Shown here: in pieces, positions 40,294 through 40,431 of the stretch
Layout: each line of letters opens with the position of its first letter
How positions within the stretch are numbered: the stretch's first letter is position 1
Source: Acidobacteriaceae bacterium
Lineage (GTDB): Bacteria > Acidobacteriota > Terriglobia > Bryobacterales > Bryobacteraceae
Direction: 5' to 3'
Length of the DNA stretch: 40,431 bases
Assembly: GCA_903970405.1 (NCBI GenBank)
Contig: CAJCIT010000137.1
Coordinates: forward strand, 1 to 40,431
Notes under the pieces: generated by a model
The model's input: the letters and a program-made list of their open reading frames with translations, nothing else
Databases searched by the model: none
Told to the model about the DNA's origin: nothing
Made by a program: the position numbers and the translations under genes

Positions 40294-40431
40294 TTAGGCG
40301 GCCAGGGGTTGCGGATTGGGGGCGTCCGGCGGCGCGGATGTGGAGTCGGGAGCGGCGGGTGGCGATGGATAGTTTCGCGGGTTTTGGAAGGTGCCGGGTT
40401 CAGAGACGGCGGAGGTGTCGGGAGATTCGGC
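40294..40431 (-). CDS. Proline-rich C-terminus of an unrecognised protein (partial)
   Basis: The frame enters from the right edge and ends at TAA (40294-40296). The 45 readable residues include ESPDTSAVSEPGTFQNPRNY followed by PSPPAAPDSTSAPPDAPNPQ and PLAA. The composition (Pro, Ala, Ser) suggests a disordered tail. No domain is visible and function cannot be inferred. Confidence 0.4.
   Translation of the reverse strand, partial: AESPDTSAVSEPGTFQNPRNYPSPPAAPDSTSAPPDAPNPQPLAA

Overview
The window looks like the chromosome of a Gram-negative, GC-rich soil bacterium of the Acidobacteriota, most like the Bryobacterales/Solibacter group. This is inference from gene content: an outer-membrane LptD, many exported enzymes (Sec, Tat and lipoprotein signals), a PQQ dehydrogenase with a built-in cytochrome c, a GH3 glycosidase, a very long M14 peptidase, exported DinB-fold proteins, Tat-exported Gfo/Idh and NHL proteins, and abundant GC-rich palindromic repeats between genes. 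No rRNA, tRNA, CRISPR array, intact insertion sequence or phage gene was seen.

Layout. 1-1708 (minus): an unrecognised partial gene behind an exported alpha/alpha-toroid protein with one CXXCH haem motif. 1987-8048 (minus): a likely operon in the order Gfo/Idh oxidoreductase, SDR dehydrogenase, soluble transhydrogenase SthA, a ROK-fold protein with a damaged ATP motif, and cytochrome P450. 8245-9801 (plus): an AsmA-like envelope protein. 9838-12509 (minus): PcrA/UvrD helicase whose stop overlaps the start of a 52-residue Lys/Arg-rich protein. 12968-15345 (minus): TlpA-like thioredoxin lipoprotein, a DsbD-N-like protein overlapping it out of frame, and an amidohydrolase lipoprotein. 15346-15842 is a repeat island. 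15843-18099: YdeI-like protein, cupin, and two tandem exported DinB proteins. 18225-21017 (plus): MFS carrier and UDP-glucose dehydrogenase. 21130-28182: PQQ dehydrogenase, M14 peptidase, a broken MazF-type toxin-antitoxin remnant and a class C beta-lactamase-fold serine hydrolase. 28431-31195 (plus): MerR-type regulator translationally coupled to a VIT/vWA protein. 31242-36060: GH3 beta-glucosidase, an exported unknown protein and a Tat-exported NHL propeller. 36170-39992: LptD, a divergent zinc-ribbon/RDD membrane protein and a VOC-fold protein. The right edge holds a proline-rich C-terminus of a further minus-strand gene.

The strongest candidates for something new are: (i) the two-gene MerR / VIT-vWA module, with a GTGA overlap and a 16-base motif repeated upstream; (ii) a small AT-rich inverted-repeat element that appears to have inserted into a copy of a dispersed palindromic repeat family, leaving a 9-base duplication; (iii) the repeat family itself, with about a dozen full or partial copies in 40 kb; (iv) a ROK protein that has lost its phosphate-binding motif inside a redox/P450 operon; and (v) the toroid-plus-haem protein. 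All assignments come from reading motifs by eye; no database search or folding was run.
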